This document shows, piece by piece, positions 1 to 7,084 of a stretch of 19,792 nucleotides of DNA. The DNA comes from Candidatus Faecivivens stercorigallinarum (lineage in GTDB: Bacteria > Bacillota > Clostridia > Oscillospirales > Ruminococcaceae), in contig DVLN01000173.1 in the NCBI GenBank assembly GCA_018715465.1, positions 1-19,792 on the forward strand. The letters are read 5' to 3'. Numbering within the stretch: the stretch's first letter is position 1; every line of letters starts with the position of its first letter. The position numbers and the translations under genes were made by a program. The notes under the pieces are model-generated. The model saw only the letters and a list, made by a program, of their open reading frames with translations, was not told the origin of the DNA and did no database searches.

Positions 1-10
1 ACAATTTCAT
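1..10 (-). CDS. Start of an unidentified gene leaving the window
   Basis: Only an ATG (positions 8-10) and the next two codons (Met-Lys-Leu) are visible. The start is supported by an AAGGAG ribosome binding site seven bases upstream and by a promoter-like sequence just beyond it. The product cannot be named from three codons. Confidence 0.5.
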
Positions 11-33
11 CAAAATTCTCCTTTCAATAACAT

Positions 34-62
34 AGTATAACACAAATTGCGCGCGCAAGCAA
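34..62 (-). promoter_or_regulatory. Candidate sigma-A promoter for the gene leaving the left edge
   Basis: On the minus strand a TATACT -10 element (34-39) lies 17 bases from a weak TTGCTT -35 element (57-62). The predicted transcript would start near position 27, giving a leader of about 17 nt that contains the AAGGAG site. The -10 is good and the -35 matches consensus at only three positions, so activation or a cryptic -35 is possible. Confidence 0.4.
47..58. repeat. Perfect 12-bp palindrome TTGCGCGCGCAA in a promoter
   Basis: The sequence is identical to its own reverse complement and occupies the spacer and part of the -35 region of the promoter at 34-62. That is a position where a dimeric repressor would block RNA polymerase. 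Operator function is inferred only from symmetry and placement. Confidence 0.4.
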
Positions 63-79
63 ATATTATTTATACTGTT

Positions 80-124
80 TCAAGTAAAATAGCCAGAGAA
101 ACGGTAACCCCCGCTTCTCTGGCT
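80..124 (-). terminator. Intrinsic terminator of the FAD dehydrogenase gene
   Basis: The arms AGCCAGAGAA and TTCTCTGGCT pair perfectly over 10 bp. The stem extends to about 14 bp through one G-U pair and three more pairs, closing a six-base loop. On the minus strand it is followed by ATTTTACTT, a moderate U tract. It begins 14 bases after the stop codon of the FAD gene. The other strand also carries T or A runs beside the stem, so it could act in both directions. Confidence 0.75.
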
Positions 125-137
125 AAAAATATCAGCA

Positions 138-1526
138 TTATACCAGTTTACGTCCCATCAAGACACCCATCACCGATGCCATCATCAATCCCCGTGTCCA
201 GCCGGAGGAATCTCCAAGACAATGCAGGTTACGGATGTTGGTATTCAGGTCGGTATCCATTTTGACTTTATTGCTGTAGAATTTAAGTTCAGGCGAATAC
301 AGCAGTGTCTCATTTGAAGCAAAGCCCGGCACAACCTGATCGACTGCCTCAATAAAATGGATGATATTCGTCATTGCACGATACGGCATTGCAGCGGTAA
401 TGTCGCCTGCAACCGCGTCTGGCAGAGAGGGCCGGACATTGGACCGGGAAAGTTCCTTTTCCCAGGTGCGCTTACCGTCAAGAATATCCCCAAACCTCTG
501 GACCAAAATATGCCCGTCTCCCAGCATATTGGTCAGTTCACCGACCTTCTGAGCGTAAGCGATTGGCTGGTTGAACGGGGTGGTAAAGTTGTGGGAACAG
601 AGAATCGCAAGGTTGGTATTTTCCGATTTGCGATCCTTATAAGAGTGGCCGTTGACCACTGCAAGATCATTGTCATAATTCTCCTGGCTGACAAAACCGC
701 CGGGATTCTGACAGAAGGTGCGGACTTTGTTTTTAAACGGGCGAGGATATCCGATCAGCTTGGATTCGTACAGAACCTCATTGACGAACTCCATCACCTC
801 ATTGCGCACCTCAACTCGAACGCCGATGTCTACTGTGCCCGGCTGGTGTGCGATTCCATGTTCTGCACAGATTCGTTCCAGCCAGTCTGCACCCCGTCTG
901 CCGGTCGCGACTACCGTATGTCCGGCCAGACAGTCACAGCTTTCCTCACCTCTGCGCAATGTCGCGCCGATGCAGCTTTCCCCTTCCAGCAGCAAGTCTT
1001 CACATTCCCAGCCAAACAGCATCTCGACCCCTTTTTCAGCAAGATACTGTTCAATTGCAAGGTAGAGCTGCTGGGCCTTTTCGGTACCAAGATGGCGAAT
1101 GGGACAGTCGACCAGCTTGAGCCCTGCCTGAATTGCATTTTTGCGAATCACCTTGACCTTGTCCGGGTTACTGACCCCTTCTACATGGCTGTCTGCCCCA
1201 AACTCCAGATAGATATCGTCAGTATAATGAATCGTCTGCTGCACCAGATCGGCGCCCATCAGCTCGGGCAGGTCTCCCCCAACCTCATAGGACAGGGAGA
1301 GTTTTCCATCCGAAAAGGCACCCGCACCGGAAAATCCGGTGGTAATATGACAGTAGGGCTTGCAGTTGACGCAGTGGCCGACAACCGATTTCGGGCAGCG
1401 TCGTTTTTCGACTGGCTGTCCCTTTTCCACAATCAGAATTTTCTTGCTGCTACCGCGGCGCACCATTTCCAATGCCGTGAAGATACCCGCAGGACCGGCA
1501 CCAATAATCAGCACATCTGTCTTCAT
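138..1526 (-). CDS. NAD(P)/FAD-dependent dehydrogenase, COG2509 type
   Basis: A 462-residue flavoprotein. The N-terminal Rossmann motif GAGPAG (residues 9-14) followed by an acidic strand end (IVEKG, 32-36) binds the ADP part of FAD. Near the C-terminus, LHCLGDSSGWTRGL is the usual second FAD-contacting segment of this superfamily. Length and layout fit the uncharacterised COG2509 dehydrogenases common in Clostridia; the substrate is unknown. Cys44, Cys52, Cys55 and Cys59 form a cluster after the dinucleotide fold that could bind metal or be redox active. There is no signal peptide, so it should be cytoplasmic. The ATG follows an AAAGGAAG site at good spacing. It is a single-gene unit with its own consensus promoter, a hairpin-bearing leader and a downstream terminator, so regulation by premature termination is possible. 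Confidence 0.85.
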   Translation of the reverse strand: MKTDVLIIGAGPAGIFTALEMVRRGSSKKILIVEKGQPVEKRRCPKSVVGHCVNCKPYCHITTGFSGAGAFSDGKLSLSYEVGGDLPELMGADLVQQTIHYTDDIYLEFGADSHVEGVSNPDKVKVIRKNAIQAGLKLVDCPIRHLGTEKAQQLYLAIEQYLAEKGVEMLFGWECEDLLLEGESCIGATLRRGEESCDCLAGHTVVATGRRGADWLERICAEHGIAHQPGTVDIGVRVEVRNEVMEFVNEVLYESKLIGYPRPFKNKVRTFCQNPGGFVSQENYDNDLAVVNGHSYKDRKSENTNLAILCSHNFTTPFNQPIAYAQKVGELTNMLGDGHILVQRFGDILDGKRTWEKELSRSNVRPSLPDAVAGDITAAMPYRAMTNIIHFIEAVDQVVPGFASNETLLYSPELKFYSNKVKMDTDLNTNIRNLHCLGDSSGWTRGLMMASVMGVLMGRKLV

Positions 1527-1544
1527 AACATTCTTCCTTTCCGC

Positions 1545-1608
1545 AAAAAAGCCGCCCCGGCCGGTTCATGAACCTGGATTCTGTCAGGTCTGAATCTCCG
1601 AAGCGGCT
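1545..1608 (-). terminator. Leader hairpin with U6 tail (attenuator-like)
   Basis: An 11-bp stem (AGCCGCTTCGG pairing with CCGGGGCGGCT, two G-U pairs; arms at 1598-1608 and 1550-1560) is followed on the minus strand by six Ts. It lies between the FAD-gene promoter and its RBS. The 37-nt apical part can form a second 5-bp stem (GAUUC/GAAUC, 1592-1596 with 1577-1581). That stem's loop carries CCUG, complementary to the adjacent CAGG, which is an H-type pseudoknot topology. A competing hairpin GGUUCAUGAACC (1563-1574) overlaps the CAGG. It could attenuate the FAD gene and also stop readthrough from the operon ending at 1713, which has no other visible terminator. Not a riboswitch class I recognise. 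Confidence 0.65.
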
Positions 1609-1632
1609 ATTTATTCAATTGATTACGAACTG

Positions 1633-1661
1633 ATTATAACAAAACCTGTCCGCAATGTCAA
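1633..1661 (-). promoter_or_regulatory. Consensus sigma-A promoter of the FAD dehydrogenase gene
   Basis: TTGACA (1656-1661) and TATAAT (1633-1638) are both perfect matches to consensus and are separated by exactly 17 bases. The start codon is about 107 bases downstream of the -10, leaving a leader of roughly 100 nt that holds the terminator-like hairpin. Such a strong promoter followed by a terminator before the gene is typical of attenuation control. Confidence 0.85.
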
Positions 1662-1712
1662 GTGGTTGGTATCCGATATGCCATCCTTTACCTGCAAACA
1701 GGACAGCCAGCA

Positions 1713-2669
1713 TCAGATCTTAACCGTCTTGGACTGAATAGACGGCATCATCTGCTCGACCATCTCCCGATTGACAACATCAGTTCCGTCCAAAGTAACC
1801 GATGCAGTGCCGGCCGCGGCAGCAAAATGAGCAGCCTGCTGGGGTGTCTGCCCCAGCCCCAGTGCGTAGAGGAAGGACGCAAGGGTCGTATCCCCGGCAC
1901 CAATGGTCGAACGAACCTCAACTGGAGTCGGAATCAACCGCACACCGCCACCTTCACCGATGTACAGCAGCCCTTTTCCACCCAGTGAAACCAGTACATG
2001 GGTCACATAACCCGCCAATACTTTGGCAAATTTGATAATCGACTGTTCAGTCCGCAAATCTGTTCCACACATTGCACGAAATTCGGGAAGATTTGGCTTG
2101 ATCAGAAACGGCCGCAGTTGTTCCATATCTTCCAGACGGAAAACAGCCGTGTCCAATGCAATCTCAACATTTTCCCGCTTGAGTGAAAGGATAAACGCCT
2201 TGTATGCCTCGGGCGTGATGTTGGGCGGAAGCGACCCCGCAAAGATCAGCAGGCAGCGGCCAAGCGGCTCGATTTCCGCCAGCAGCCGGTCTTTCAGCTC
2301 GTGCATCGCTTTTGCGCTGACCGGACAGCCTGCCCGGTTGACCTTCAGTACCCGCTTGTCTGGAATCACCAGCGTCAGATTTTCGCGGACCGCGCCGGGA
2401 ATCTGGACAAAGTCAAACTTGACCCCGTCAGCACGCAGCAGCTGGGTAAACGTCTGATAATTGTCACTCCCGACAACGCCCAGACAACAGGCGTTTTCCG
2501 CTCCATATGAAGCAAAGACACGTGCAATGTTAACCGCCTTACCGCCGGCATAAACCTTTTCATCTGTCGTCTTGTTCGGCTCGTTAAAATCCAGGGTATC
2601 CACCCACAATGTTACATCCAAAGCCGGATTTAATGACACCGCGATGATGCGGTCAAACTGATTTTCCAT
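1713..2669 (-). CDS. PfkB-family sugar-phosphate kinase (1-phosphofructokinase type)
   Basis: A 318-residue ribokinase-superfamily kinase that phosphorylates a sugar phosphate with ATP; fructose 1-phosphate or tagatose 6-phosphate are the likely substrates. Visible signatures are the N-terminal VSLNPALDV of the FruK/LacC branch, AGGKAVNIAR (41-50) for sugar binding, the KPNLPEF motif (191-197), and GAGDTTLASF (257-266) with the catalytic Asp260. Length is normal. The ATG is preceded by AAAGGGAGG. It lies 36 bp after cysS and is the last gene of the long operon. No fructose PTS gene is adjacent, so whether it is fruK or a tagatose-6-phosphate kinase cannot be settled here. Confidence 0.85.
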   Translation of the reverse strand: MENQFDRIIAVSLNPALDVTLWVDTLDFNEPNKTTDEKVYAGGKAVNIARVFASYGAENACCLGVVGSDNYQTFTQLLRADGVKFDFVQIPGAVRENLTLVIPDKRVLKVNRAGCPVSAKAMHELKDRLLAEIEPLGRCLLIFAGSLPPNITPEAYKAFILSLKRENVEIALDTAVFRLEDMEQLRPFLIKPNLPEFRAMCGTDLRTEQSIIKFAKVLAGYVTHVLVSLGGKGLLYIGEGGGVRLIPTPVEVRSTIGAGDTTLASFLYALGLGQTPQQAAHFAAAAGTASVTLDGTDVVNREMVEQMMPSIQSKTVKI

Positions 2670-2705
2670 CCAAAACGCCCTCCCTTTCGTCTGATCTGTG
2701 TACGG

Positions 2706-4094
2706 TCAGTTGGCGCGGCGGCTGACCTGCGTCCCCTGCCGGGTCTCCTTGACCTCAAAGCCCATCTCTTCAATCTGTGCGCGAATCTCATCAGCAAGGG
2801 CAAAATCCTTTGCTTTTCTCGCCGCCTTACGCTGTTCAACCAGCTGCATGACTTCCTGCGGGATCTCGTCTTCCTTGTCATTGTACAGAAGGCCCAGGAC
2901 ACCTGTCAGCGCAGTGAAAATACGGTGCATCTCTTCCAGCTTTTCCTTCGGAAGCGGGGACTCCTTGAGCGTCGTATTGATATCCCTTGCCAGTTCGAAA
3001 ATAACCGACAGAGCGTCTGCGGTGTTCATATCATCGTCCATATATTCGCGGAAACGGGTCTCATACCCGCTCAGCTGTGCAGGGTCAAACGGTGCGCTTA
3101 CCGCGTGGGGAAGTGCTGCTTCCAGCGCTTTTTTGCAGTTATACAGCCGCTCGAGGGATGCGACGCACTGGGTCATGATATCCGCCGAATAGTTGATCGG
3201 ACTGCGATAATGGGACTGAAGCATCAGATAGCGGATCGGCTCATAACCATAAACGCCCGCGACATCCCGAACGGTAAAGAAGTTGTTGAGCGATTTGCTC
3301 ATCTTGACCTTATCCACCGTAATAAAGCCGTTGTGCATCCAGTAATGAGCAAACTCCTTGCCGTTTGCCGCTTCCGACTGGGCGATCTCATTTTCATGAT
3401 GCGGGAAGATCAGGTCTTCGCCACCGCAATGAATATCAATCGTATCTCCCAGATACTGGCGCGCCATCGTCGAGCATTCAATATGCCAGCCGGGACGTCC
3501 TTCCGACCAGGGAGAAGTCCAGTGCGGCTCGCCCGGCTTTGCAGCCTTCCACAGCGCAAAGTCAGCGGGATGTTCCTTGATATCACCCACTTCAATACGA
3601 GCGCCCGCCTCCAGGTCTTCCAGCGGCTGATGGGACAGTTTGCCGTAATCCTTAAAATTATGGGTGCGGAAATAAACATCCCCATTTGCTTCATAGGCAT
3701 AACCTTTATCGACCAGCACCTGAATAAACGCAATGATCTTATCCATCATCTGGGTAACCTGTGGATGGAAATCGGCAGGCATAACGTTCAGCCCTTCGGC
3801 ATCCTTCTTATATTCGGCAATGTACCGCTCGGAAATTGTTGAAGGCTCTACCCCTTCTTCATTTGCACGGCGGATAATTTTGTCGTCGACATCGGTAAAG
3901 TTCTGCACATAAGTAACATCATATCCGCAGTACCGCAGATACCGGCGCAGGGTATCAAAAACGCAGATTGGACGGGCATTTCCCAGATGAATCAGGTTAT
4001 AGACAGTCGGTCCGCAGGCATAAATCGACACCTTGCCGGGAGCAATGGTTTCCAGCGTCTGTTCGCTGCGGGTCATGGTATTGTAGATCTTCAT
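2706..4094 (-). CDS. cysS: Cysteine--tRNA ligase
   Basis: Class I aminoacyl-tRNA synthetase charging tRNA-Cys with cysteine in the cytoplasm, 462 residues, the usual size. The zinc ligand Cys27 is in ACGPTVYN, the HIGH-box equivalent HLGN is at 36-39, and the IECSTM, HCGGEDLIFPHHENE and KMSKSLNN motifs follow in order. The frame is open to 4157, but the start at 4092-4094 is chosen because the protein then begins MKIYNT, as in homologues, and an AAAGGA site sits nine bases upstream. Placement directly after the serine acetyltransferase gene is a common Firmicute arrangement linking cysteine supply to its use in translation. Confidence 0.95.
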   Translation of the reverse strand: MKIYNTMTRSEQTLETIAPGKVSIYACGPTVYNLIHLGNARPICVFDTLRRYLRYCGYDVTYVQNFTDVDDKIIRRANEEGVEPSTISERYIAEYKKDAEGLNVMPADFHPQVTQMMDKIIAFIQVLVDKGYAYEANGDVYFRTHNFKDYGKLSHQPLEDLEAGARIEVGDIKEHPADFALWKAAKPGEPHWTSPWSEGRPGWHIECSTMARQYLGDTIDIHCGGEDLIFPHHENEIAQSEAANGKEFAHYWMHNGFITVDKVKMSKSLNNFFTVRDVAGVYGYEPIRYLMLQSHYRSPINYSADIMTQCVASLERLYNCKKALEAALPHAVSAPFDPAQLSGYETRFREYMDDDMNTADALSVIFELARDINTTLKESPLPKEKLEEMHRIFTALTGVLGLLYNDKEDEIPQEVMQLVEQRKAARKAKDFALADEIRAQIEEMGFEVKETRQGTQVSRRAN

Positions 4095-4114
4095 ACAGAC
4101 AGTTCCTTTCATTT

Positions 4115-4144
4115 CCGCCGAGCCGGTAAACAGGCGCTCGGCGG
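4115..4144 (-). other. Intercistronic GC-rich hairpin between cysE and cysS
   Basis: CCGCCGAGC and GCTCGGCGG form a perfect 9-bp stem with a 12-nt loop in the 74-bp gap upstream of the cysS RBS. No U run follows, so it is not a standard terminator. It could stabilise or mark a processing point in the mRNA, setting different levels of the two proteins. That role is inference. Confidence 0.5.
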
Positions 4145-4168
4145 GATTTATCTTCATTCAGCTGCGGG

Positions 4169-4870
4169 TCAGTCGGTTTGTTCAGTATCCGCTGTCCCCT
4201 CAACCTTTTGCAGCTGTGCTTTCAACTCACGGTTTTCCTTTTCCAGTTCAGAAACACACTGGCACAGCCGGGTGAGCCGTTCCTCCAGCGAGGAGAACTC
4301 CTGTCCAACCGGGTCGGGCATATGAATCTGGTCCAGATCCTGTACCACCCGTACACCGTCCAGCTTGACGACTCTGGCCGGGACACCGACCGCCGTTGCG
4401 TTGGCGGGAATTTCCTCCAGTACAACTGCGCCGGCGGCAATTTTGGAATTGTCTCCGATGGTGAAGGGGCCAAGAACCTTTGCCCCGGAACCAACCGTCA
4501 CATTTTTTCCCAGAGTCGGATGCCGTTTGCCGACATCCTTGCCGGTGCCGCCCAGCGTGACTCCCTGATACAGGGTGCATCCATCCCCGACCTCTGCCGT
4601 TTCACCGATGACAATGCCACAACCGTGGTCGATAAACACACCGGTTCCGATCTTGGCGCCGGGATGAATCTCCACCCCGGTACGGAATTTTGCGTACTGG
4701 GAAATCCAGCGGGCGAGGAAAAAGCGTTTGTGCTGATACAGCCAGTAAGCCGGCCGATGCAGCATGATGGCATGCAGCCCCGAATAGAGGAGCAGCACTT
4801 CCAGTGAATTTCTGGCTGCCGGATCCCGCTCTTTGACAGCGCGGATATCCGCACGAAGACGATTTAGCAT
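4169..4870 (-). CDS. cysE: Serine O-acetyltransferase, EpsC type
   Basis: Transfers acetyl from acetyl-CoA to L-serine, giving O-acetylserine for cysteine synthesis. The 233-residue protein has a short N-terminal helical region and a left-handed beta-helix built of hexapeptide repeats (about 65-160). The active-site segment DHGCGIVIGE (81-90) and GGTGKDVGKRHPT (107-119) are visible; His82 and His117 are the expected catalytic and binding histidines. VGVPARVV (161-168) closes the fold. Residues 192-224 form an extra heptad-like coiled coil (SLEERLTRL..., SELEKENRELK) and an acidic tail. The ATG follows an AAGAAAGGA site, and the end of a small upstream ORF overlaps its start. cysS follows 74 bp downstream. 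Confidence 0.92.
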   Translation of the reverse strand: MLNRLRADIRAVKERDPAARNSLEVLLLYSGLHAIMLHRPAYWLYQHKRFFLARWISQYAKFRTGVEIHPGAKIGTGVFIDHGCGIVIGETAEVGDGCTLYQGVTLGGTGKDVGKRHPTLGKNVTVGSGAKVLGPFTIGDNSKIAAGAVVLEEIPANATAVGVPARVVKLDGVRVVQDLDQIHMPDPVGQEFSSLEERLTRLCQCVSELEKENRELKAQLQKVEGTADTEQTD

Positions 4871-5052
4871 AGCTCAGTTCCTTTCTTCAGACATGGTAAA
4901 CAAGAGGTGTCTGCATACCGCAACACCCGAAAATCACCAGGCGAAAGCCCCAAAGCGTGCGTACCCGCTTTGCTGTCATCAGAAAAGACATTTTTTCCAT
5001 TCCCTTCAAAATAGATGATCGGCAAAAGCACCGCCGCATGGTCAGGATACAA
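4864..5052 (-). CDS. Possible small Cys-containing ORF coupled to cysE
   Basis: An open frame of 62 codons between pgsA and cysE, starting with TTG at 5050-5052. GAGG lies eight bases upstream of the start. Its TAA stop (4864-4866) overlaps the first bases of cysE, the geometry of translational coupling. The peptide has no recognised domain. Its last 14 residues hold three cysteines, including a CLPC motif. It could be a short leader peptide tuning cysE, a decayed gene, or a chance frame: the frame stays open upstream of the TTG into the end of pgsA, and no ATG start is available. Low confidence. Confidence 0.3.
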   Translation of the reverse strand: MYPDHAAVLLPIIYFEGNGKNVFSDDSKAGTHALGLSPGDFRVLRYADTSCLPCLKKGTELC

Positions 5053-5096
5053 ACACCTTTCCTCACCATATGCAGCCCATCCGCTTTTGCTGCCGG

Positions 5097-5660
5097 TTAC
5101 ATCGAACCGGTAAAGACATCCTTATTCTGCACCAGATATTCGACACCCGAATAGACGGTAATGACACCGCAGATCCAGATGAGGAGATTGCTGACAGCCG
5201 GCAGTGAAACCGTCATACCGGTGACAAGATCGCCCAACGCCATCAGCAGTAAAATCGCCACAATTGAGACCATTGTTACAGCGGTTTTGACCTTGCCGGA
5301 CTTGCCGGCAGCGATAACCCGTCCCTTGCTGGCAGCGACCATCCGCATTGAGCTGACCAGGAATTCCCGCGCCATCATAATGACGACAGCAGCGGAAGAT
5401 GCCAGCCCCAACTCAACAAACGCAATCAACGCCGCAAATACCAAAACTTTATCTGCAACCGGGTCAAGAAACTTACCGAAATCGGTGATCAGTCCCCGGC
5501 TGCGTGCGATATGCCCATCCAGCGCGTCGGTCACCGACGCGGCTGTAAAGATGAGCAGCGCCCACAGTCCATGCAGCGGAATCTGGTCAACCAGCAGAAA
5601 CAACAGGAAAAACGGTACCAGAATAACCCGTAAGAGGGTCAGTTTATTCGGCAGATTCAT
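5097..5660 (-). CDS. pgsA: CDP-diacylglycerol--glycerol-3-phosphate 3-phosphatidyltransferase
   Basis: Integral membrane enzyme making phosphatidylglycerol phosphate from CDP-diacylglycerol and glycerol 3-phosphate, the committed step to phosphatidylglycerol. The CDP-alcohol phosphatidyltransferase signature DxxDGxxARx8GxxxDxxxD is intact, running from DALDGHIARS to GKFLDPVAD. Several hydrophobic segments cover most of the 187 residues. The start at 5658-5660 gives MNLPNKLTLLRV, the canonical N-terminus; in-frame ATGs at 5669, 5681 and 5693 are less likely. The gene begins inside the end of rimO (17-base overlap), so the two are probably translated together. Confidence 0.92.
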   Translation of the reverse strand: MNLPNKLTLLRVILVPFFLLFLLVDQIPLHGLWALLIFTAASVTDALDGHIARSRGLITDFGKFLDPVADKVLVFAALIAFVELGLASSAAVVIMMAREFLVSSMRMVAASKGRVIAAGKSGKVKTAVTMVSIVAILLLMALGDLVTGMTVSLPAVSNLLIWICGVITVYSGVEYLVQNKDVFTGSM

Positions 5661-7038
5661 TTCCAGCGTCATCCCTTTCATCCGACTGTCCATCTTCTAT
5701 ATCCTCAACATTGGTGCCCAGCATATCAATATCCATCATATCATCCAGCCGGACCTGCAAATATTCGCCCAGATAAGGACGGCGGCGGGAGGTAAAGAAG
5801 ATCTTCCCGTCGATTTCAGGCGCTTCATATTCGCTGCGTCCGAAATAGCATTCGGCGTATTTGTCCCAGCCTTCGGTCACAACTGTGACAATCTGGCCCA
5901 GACGTTTTTCGTTCTTCATCATATTGATGTTGTCCTGCTCTTCGGCGACAATCTCCGCACGGCGGGTGCGTTCCTCAACATCAACCTGATGCTCCATCTC
6001 CGCTGCACGGGTGCCTTCCTCTTCAGAATAAGCAAAACAGCCGACATGATCCAACCGCAGATCCTTGACAAACTGTGCCAGTTTCTTGAACTGGTCGCGG
6101 CTCTCTCCCGGGAACCCTGCGATCAGCGAGGTCCGCAGTACGATGCCGGGAATTCTCTCCCGCAGTTTGCGAATCAGTGCTTTATACTCCTTGCCGCTGC
6201 CCGGACGGTTCATCGCCCGCAGGATATCCGGGTCACAATGCTGCATCGGAATGTCCAGATACTTGACCAGCTTATCTTCCGTCGCGATCACGTCGATCAG
6301 CTCGTCGGTAATCCGTTCAGGATAAGCATAGAGTGTACGAATCCAGCGGATACCGTCAATTTTACACAGCTGACGCAGCAGCTCTGCAAGCTTGTATTCG
6401 CCGTACAGGTCACGGCCATAACGGGTGGTATCCTGCGCAACTACAACCAGTTCGGTGACACCCTGTCTGGCCAGTTCCTCCGCTTCCTTTACGATATTTT
6501 CCATCGGGCGGGAACGGAAACGTCCGCGGATAGACGGAATCGCACAGTAAGAGCAGCAGTTATCGCATCCTTCGGCGATCTTGAGATAAGCGTAAAATGG
6601 CAGGGAATACAGTTCCCGTCCGCCTTCCAACGGCAGATCTTCTTTAGGGGCCTTCAGCCGCAGCACTTCACCATCCAGTGCACGCTGTACCATCGAAACA
6701 ATATCACCGTCACAGCCAATCCCGGCGATGACGTCTGCCTGCGGCATATTCTCTGCAATATCATCTGCGTAACGTTCTGCCAGACAACCGGTGATGATGA
6801 CCTTTTTGATTCTGCCTTCTTCTTTGAGCGTCAGGAATTCGTCAATATTTTCGATCGCTTCTTCCTTTGCCGACTGAATAAAGCCGCAGGTATTGATAAT
6901 GACCACGTCAGCCAGTCCGGGTTCGGTTTCCAGCTGGAATCCCGCTTCTTTCAGTTTATGCAGCATCATCTCGGCATCGACCTGGTTTTTCGGACATCCC
7001 AGGCTGACCATGCCGACCTTGATTGGTTTTTCGGACAT
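5644..7038 (-). CDS. rimO: Ribosomal protein S12 methylthiotransferase
   Basis: Radical-SAM enzyme that methylthiolates the conserved aspartate of ribosomal protein S12. The 464-residue protein has the three N-terminal cluster cysteines Cys15, Cys51 and Cys85 (methylthiotransferase domain), then the radical-SAM CxxxCxxC at Cys158, Cys162 and Cys165 in GCDNCCSYCAIP. A C-terminal TRAM domain covers about the last 70 residues. The MVSLGCPKN opening is diagnostic of RimO rather than MiaB. An AAAGGGGAG site precedes the ATG. It is 46 bp after recX and overlaps pgsA. The last 20 residues are acidic and probably disordered. Confidence 0.94.
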   Translation of the reverse strand: MSEKPIKVGMVSLGCPKNQVDAEMMLHKLKEAGFQLETEPGLADVVIINTCGFIQSAKEEAIENIDEFLTLKEEGRIKKVIITGCLAERYADDIAENMPQADVIAGIGCDGDIVSMVQRALDGEVLRLKAPKEDLPLEGGRELYSLPFYAYLKIAEGCDNCCSYCAIPSIRGRFRSRPMENIVKEAEELARQGVTELVVVAQDTTRYGRDLYGEYKLAELLRQLCKIDGIRWIRTLYAYPERITDELIDVIATEDKLVKYLDIPMQHCDPDILRAMNRPGSGKEYKALIRKLRERIPGIVLRTSLIAGFPGESRDQFKKLAQFVKDLRLDHVGCFAYSEEEGTRAAEMEHQVDVEERTRRAEIVAEEQDNINMMKNEKRLGQIVTVVTEGWDKYAECYFGRSEYEAPEIDGKIFFTSRRRPYLGEYLQVRLDDMMDIDMLGTNVEDIEDGQSDERDDAGNESAE

Positions 7039-7084
7039 AATTTGCTCCCCTTTTCAAATATTCAGCGGTCTCAGCCGCACAAGC

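Noticed and set aside
357..1571. A 404-codon plus-strand frame opposite the FAD dehydrogenase
   Set aside because: It lies antisense to a gene with clear FAD-binding motifs, promoter and terminator. It shows no known domain, so it is a shadow frame.
4887..5069. A second small minus-strand frame (60 codons, ATG start) upstream of cysE
   Set aside because: It has no ribosome binding site in front of the ATG and no coupling to cysE; the overlapping TTG frame at 4864-5052 is the better candidate.
4871..5096. A T-box leader for cysteine upstream of cysE
   Set aside because: The conserved T-box sequence AGGGTGGNACCGCG and a terminator/antiterminator pair were looked for and not found.
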